NCBI GenBank assembly: GCA_028680875.1
Contig: JAQUJQ010000057.1
Span: forward strand, 1-8,184
DNA length: 8,184 nt
Origin: Eubacteriales bacterium
GTDB lineage: Bacteria; Bacillota; Clostridia; Peptostreptococcales; Anaerovoracaceae
Reading direction: 5' to 3'
Shown here one piece after another: positions 5,247 through 8,184 of the stretch (within the stretch, counting starts at the first letter, position 1; the number at the start of each line of letters is the position of its first letter). The notes beneath the pieces were generated by a model. That model was not told the origin of the DNA. It ran no database searches and saw only the letters and a list, made by a program, of their open reading frames with translations. The position numbers were made by a program, and so were the translations under genes.

Positions 5247-7769
5247 CTACCTTAAGCGTAGCTGATTGATCAGCTTTACGATTTCATACCACAGCACTGC
5301 CGCCGCAGCTATACCGACTGAAACAAAGAGCTGTCCAGCTGTAAGCGGTGCGAGTTTCAGAGAACCTGATAGCGGCGTATAAAGAATGATTGCAAGCATA
5401 AATAACGTTCCGATGTTGACCGCCCACATAATCCAGTCTTTTGAAAGGCGGGCAATCGATTGAAACGCAAAATCACGGTCAGAGCTGTTTACCTGAACAA
5501 GGAACAGGTTGGAGAGCATGATGATGGTCAACCCCATTGCACGAGCAATAGACGGATTAGTAGGATTACCGGAAAGTACAGTATAATAAGTCCCGAAAGA
5601 TGCGGCAAAAACCACAAGTCCCTGAATAACACTTTTCAGTAAAGTCTGCTTATTCAAAAGCTTATCTTTCGGATCTCGCGGTCTACGTACCATAATGTCC
5701 GTTTCAGCAGGCTGGCGTTCTAATACGATGGAGCAGGTCGGGTCGATCAGAAGCTCAAGCAAAACTACATGCAGGGGCAAAAGCATCAACGCAGTCGGTG
5801 CAACTCCGAGAATAGGAGCTAGTAGCGATGTAAGTGCAATCGGGATATGAATAGTAAATACATATCCTACCGCTTTTCGGATGTTGTCATAAATCCTTCT
5901 GCCGTCTTTCACTGTTTCAACAATGGTCGTAAAGTTATCATCCATCAAAATGAGATCGGCGGCCTCTCTGGAAACCTCGCTTCCGCGCTTGCCCATAGCA
6001 ATGCCGATGTCAGCATACTTGAGAGCCGGTGCGTCATTCACGCCGTCACCTGTCATGGCGACAATTTCACCGTTTTCCTTAAATGCTTTAACAATCCGCA
6101 TTTTATGCTCCGGAACAACACGGGAGAAAATGGACACATCCTTGACCGCTTCCCGCAATTCATTGTCGGACATTTCATTGAGCATATCCCCAGTGATTAT
6201 GTTATCGCTGTGTTCCATTCCAATTTTTCTGGCAATGGAAGAGGCAGTGATTCCGTTGTCTCCGGTGATCATCACGACACGAATGCCGGCCTTACGGCAC
6301 ACAGCAATATCGGATTTAACACTCTCACGCGGAGGGTCGGTAAGACCGATCAGGCCACAGAGATTCAGGCTGCATTCGGTTATGCTTGAGGGGATCTCAT
6401 CCTCTGACGCTAGTGTTTTGGTCGCTACTGCGATCACGCGCAGTCCTTCTTTGGACATTTCGATAATCTTATGCCCAACAATTTCTCTGTCTTTTTCTGT
6501 CAGGTTACATATGGTCAATATCCGTTCCGGAGAACCCTTGGCGGCAATTAATATCCTGCCATCTCTGCGCCAAACGTGTCCCATCATTTTCAGTTCGTTA
6601 GTAAAGGCATACTCACTGATCAGCTGCCCGCTGAAGAGATGTTCCTTTGTTATACCATAGCTGTTACAATGAGCAAGCATTGCCTTCTCCATAGGGTCAT
6701 AGGCATCTGTTTCGCAGCCAAGTCCCATCGTTTCGATAAGGGTATCTTCATCACCGTTCACTGCCCATGCCTCCTGAACCGTCATCTGGTTCATCGTAAT
6801 GGTGCCCGTTTTGTCCACGCACAGTACTGATACAGAACCAAGAGTTTCGACAGACGGCAACTTGCGGACAAGCGACTGTTTCTTTGCAAGCCGCCATGCG
6901 CCCATTGAAAGAAACACTGTCAGAATAACGGGAAATTCTTCAGGGATCATCGCCATGGCGAGTGTGATGCCGGACAGGATGCTTTCAATCAAACGTTCCC
7001 TTAAAACGTGATCAGGTATATTGAAATAGGTGACCACACCCACCAGCACAAATAATATACCCGCTATTCCGGCACACGTTTTAACCAACTTTCCTGTCTG
7101 CTTTTGCAAAGGCGTCGGCTCATCCGGAGCAGATGCTACATTCATGCCGATTTTACCGTACTCAGTATTCGCACCAATTTTATCAACCAATACAGTCCCG
7201 GTACCCTGAGTAACAAGTGTGCCTGCATAGCAATAATCCTTGCGCCAATAATCATTGGACGGATCGACATTCTCGCTGGTGACCTTCCAGACGCCTTCGG
7301 CCTCTCCGGTAAGCGAAGATTCTTCCACGCAAAGATCACTACACTTGACCACAATACCGTCGGCGGGGATCTTTACGCCTTCATATATCATCATCAAGTC
7401 GCCGGGCACAAGATCTGTGCTAGCAATCACTGTTTCTTTACCGTCTCTGATAACGGTAACATGAGGTGCGGATAAATCCTTAAGAGCATTCAAGGTTTTG
7501 TCGGTTTTCCATTCCTGAATAACGTCGATGCTAATAATACCGATAACGAAAATCAGCATTATTGCACCGTCTCTCGCTTCACCGAGAATAAAATAAATGA
7601 TTGCAGCTACAATCAGCAAAAGAAACATCGGCTCACAAATAATGTGAAGAACCTTTTTAAAAAAGATCTCCTTTTTCTGAGGTGTTAACTCGTTTTTGCC
7701 GTATTGCTGCTGCAATCGCTTTGCTTTGGCGGAAGTTAATCCCACCATAATTTGTTTGTTGCCTGTCAT
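5247..7769 (-). CDS. P-type cation-transporting ATPase (Ca2+-type fold, probable transition-metal efflux)
   Basis: An 840-residue integral membrane pump that couples ATP hydrolysis to cation export. Visible parts: N-terminal cation-ATPase domain; M1-M2 (about 46-84); actuator loop with TGE at 154-156; M3-M4 (about 230-285); phosphorylation motif DKTGT with D319; KGSPE at 411-415 in the nucleotide domain; MITGD 500-504; hinge GDGVND 574-579; and six C-terminal membrane segments. No N-terminal CxxC heavy-metal domain and no CPC motif in M4, so it is not a P1B pump. M4 has IPEEFP (E277/E278) where SERCA-type pumps have IPEGLP. M5 reads FTIHIPIALTS and lacks the SERCA Asn/Glu ligands. M6 reads LLELLIDPTCS with E672 and D676. 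The start has GGAGG nine bases upstream (7782-7778). Expression is controlled by the NiCo riboswitch in its leader, which argues for Co2+, Ni2+ or Fe2+ rather than Ca2+; the substrate is inferred. Confidence 0.93.
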   Translation of the reverse strand: MTGNKQIMVGLTSAKAKRLQQQYGKNELTPQKKEIFFKKVLHIICEPMFLLLIVAAIIYFILGEARDGAIMLIFVIGIISIDVIQEWKTDKTLNALKDLSAPHVTVIRDGKETVIASTDLVPGDLMMIYEGVKIPADGIVVKCSDLCVEESSLTGEAEGVWKVTSENVDPSNDYWRKDYCYAGTLVTQGTGTVLVDKIGANTEYGKIGMNVASAPDEPTPLQKQTGKLVKTCAGIAGILFVLVGVVTYFNIPDHVLRERLIESILSGITLAMAMIPEEFPVILTVFLSMGAWRLAKKQSLVRKLPSVETLGSVSVLCVDKTGTITMNQMTVQEAWAVNGDEDTLIETMGLGCETDAYDPMEKAMLAHCNSYGITKEHLFSGQLISEYAFTNELKMMGHVWRRDGRILIAAKGSPERILTICNLTEKDREIVGHKIIEMSKEGLRVIAVATKTLASEDEIPSSITECSLNLCGLIGLTDPPRESVKSDIAVCRKAGIRVVMITGDNGITASSIARKIGMEHSDNIITGDMLNEMSDNELREAVKDVSIFSRVVPEHKMRIVKAFKENGEIVAMTGDGVNDAPALKYADIGIAMGKRGSEVSREAADLILMDDNFTTIVETVKDGRRIYDNIRKAVGYVFTIHIPIALTSLLAPILGVAPTALMLLPLHVVLLELLIDPTCSIVLERQPAETDIMVRRPRDPKDKLLNKQTLLKSVIQGLVVFAASFGTYYTVLSGNPTNPSIARAMGLTIIMLSNLFLVQVNSSDRDFAFQSIARLSKDWIMWAVNIGTLFMLAIILYTPLSGSLKLAPLTAGQLFVSVGIAAAAVLWYEIVKLINQLRLR

Positions 7770-7787
7770 AAAAGAATCCTCCGTTTT

Positions 7788-7799
7788 CGCCTTTCGGCG
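7788..7799 (-). other. GAAA-tetraloop hairpin in the ATPase leader
   Basis: The minus-strand RNA reads CGCC GAAA GGCG, a 4-bp GC stem closed by a GNRA tetraloop, ending five bases before the GGAGG RBS. It may protect or space the RBS once transcription has passed the riboswitch terminator, or stabilise the mRNA end. No role is demonstrated. Confidence 0.5.
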
Positions 7800-7849
7800 G
7801 CGTTTGATTTCTCTTATGGCACTCCATTCAAGGTCGTTCCGTCAGGTAT

Positions 7850-7893
7850 AAAAAAGCACACCTATGGAACATACTACTGTCCCACAGATGTGC
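7850..7893 (-). terminator. Intrinsic terminator forming the riboswitch expression platform
   Basis: On the minus strand GCACATCTGTGG (7893-7882) pairs with CCATAGGTGTGC (7867-7856) over 12 bp with two G-T pairs. GACA/TGTT inside the loop can extend the stem to 16 bp with a GTAGTA loop, and TTTTTT follows at 7855-7850. The 5' strand includes the 3' side of the last aptamer helix and the GGGACAGT of the closing helix, so terminator and folded aptamer exclude each other. Metal binding should therefore prevent termination and switch the ATPase on. Confidence 0.88.
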
Positions 7894-7971
7894 ATGTGAT
7901 TGCAATCTGCTGCCACTTGTTAGGTGACCCGGCCCCATGTACCTCAATGAAAGGTCCATCGCCTGCTCAGT
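7876..7971 (-). promoter_or_regulatory. NiCo (czcD-type) transition-metal riboswitch aptamer
   Basis: The minus-strand RNA has the conserved NiCo blocks in order: ACTGAGCAGGC (7971-7961); a helix ATGGACC/GGTACAT; GGCCGGG; a helix GTCAC/GTGGC; GGCAGCAGAT; a loop; and ATCTGTGGGACAGT (7889-7876), whose ATCTG pairs with CAGAT and whose CAGT closes on ACTG. Order and spacing match the NiCo aptamer crystallised with cobalt, as I recall its sequence. This class binds Co2+ and Ni2+ cooperatively, and response to Fe2+ has also been reported. It precedes the cation ATPase and overlaps the terminator, giving a metal-induced ON switch. Confidence 0.92.
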
Positions 7972-7987
7972 TTGTACTGTTGATCTC

Positions 7988-8012
7988 GCATTCCTTTTAC
8001 AGAATGTAATGC
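7988..8012 (-). other. Hairpin in the 5' leader ahead of the aptamer
   Basis: Minus-strand GCATT and AATGC (8012-8008 and 7992-7988) can pair, with an internal TTAC/GTAA as an alternative inner stem. It lies between the transcription start and the aptamer and may simply insulate aptamer folding or stabilise the 5' end. Confidence 0.4.
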
Positions 8013-8033
8013 AGTGCAAAGAGATTACTTTAT

Positions 8034-8062
8034 ATTATATGCTCTGTAGCTGTCTCTGTCAA
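8034..8062 (-). promoter_or_regulatory. Consensus sigma-A promoter of the ATPase unit
   Basis: On the minus strand TTGACA (8062-8057) and TATAAT (8039-8034) are separated by exactly 17 bp, a perfect match to the housekeeping promoter. Transcription should start near 8027, about 55 bases before the riboswitch aptamer and 258 bases before the ATPase start codon. No obvious operator overlaps it, which fits control by the riboswitch downstream. Confidence 0.9.
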
Positions 8063-8068
8063 CGAATT

Positions 8069-8170
8069 TATAAAAAGCTAAAGCTTACAGATGAATTGGT
8101 ATTTGATGAAAAAGCGTACCAAAAATATAAATCACTGCATCATAAGCATTACCCTTGGCACGATTACTGA
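8069..8170 (+). other. Possible coding tail of unknown origin, plus strand
   Basis: A plus-strand frame ends KLTDELVFDEKAYQKYKS...HYPWHDY with a stop at 8168-8170. The composition looks protein-like over about 33 codons, but upstream the frame runs antisense through the ATPase promoter and riboswitch, so a functional gene is unlikely. It could be the 3' relic of a displaced gene. I do not recognise it. Confidence 0.22.
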
Positions 8171-8184
8171 TTGCTATGGTTTAT

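Noticed and set aside
5923..6660. Long plus-strand ORF of 245 codons and overlapping ones at 5847-6389, 6576-6830 and 7104-7475
   Set aside because: They lie antisense inside the P-type ATPase, whose motifs are complete; the translations show no recognisable domain, and no RBS-led operon pattern is seen.
7876..7980. M-box (Mg2+) or yybP-ykoY (Mn2+) riboswitch; plus-strand GTTAGGTGA resembles the M-box start
   Set aside because: The rest of the M-box core is absent on the plus strand and no cation transporter follows there. On the minus strand all NiCo blocks are present in order, and the yybP-ykoY core is not seen.
7828..8019. Minus-strand ORF of 63 codons within the leader
   Set aside because: It overlaps the riboswitch aptamer and terminator; the conserved RNA explains the sequence better than a peptide.
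7937..8170. Plus-strand ORF of 77 codons starting MYLNERS
   Set aside because: It runs antisense through the riboswitch, leader and promoter; only the last 33 codons look protein-like and are listed separately as a doubtful tail.
1..8184. tRNA, rRNA or CRISPR array
   Set aside because: No cloverleaf with conserved T-loop, no rRNA signature and no regularly spaced repeat series was seen on either strand.

Overview
The window looks like a chromosomal segment of a low- to mid-GC Gram-positive anaerobe (Bacillota, class Clostridia, probably Lachnospiraceae or close kin). The grounds are AGGAGG-type ribosome-binding sites, a consensus sigma-A promoter, a NiCo (czcD-type) riboswitch, ISLre2 and REP-associated transposase remnants, and a decayed DUF1847 gene. 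All intact protein genes are on the minus strand, so transcription runs right to left.

Right part (about 8062 down to 5100): a metal-transport unit. A perfect consensus promoter (TTGACA, 17 bp, TATAAT) drives a leader of roughly 260 nt. The leader holds a NiCo riboswitch aptamer whose 3' strand can refold into a long intrinsic terminator. After the terminator come a small GAAA-loop hairpin, a strong RBS and an 840-residue P-type cation ATPase. Sixty bases further on is a 28-codon single-membrane-segment ORF that no standard gene caller would be likely to report. The riboswitch class points to Co2+/Ni2+/Fe2+ efflux, although the ATPase resembles the Ca2+-type group and has altered M5/M6 ion-site residues. 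This is the most interesting part of the window.

Middle part (about 5115 down to 2820): a decayed region around one intact gene, a 299-residue group 2 (SigA-like) sigma factor at 3457-4356. Around it lie an internal piece of an ISLre2 transposase, the C-terminal tail of a REP-associated (Y1) transposase with a G-rich REP-like palindrome, and two copies of a 40-bp direct repeat (38/40 identical) bracketing the sigma cassette. There is also a short ferredoxin-like fragment, a DUF1847 pseudogene with an internal deletion (plus strand), and a C-terminal gene tail frameshifted by a 7-bp near-tandem duplication.

Left part (2776 down to 1): a small XRE-type regulator with its own promoter and possible operator, followed 24 nt later by a large SF2/SNF2-type helicase with an N-terminal PLD-like domain. 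The window edge cuts the helicase inside motif VI. Regulator plus PLD-helicase is a typical opening of a multi-gene DNA-processing or defence island; the partner genes would lie beyond the left edge and cannot be seen.
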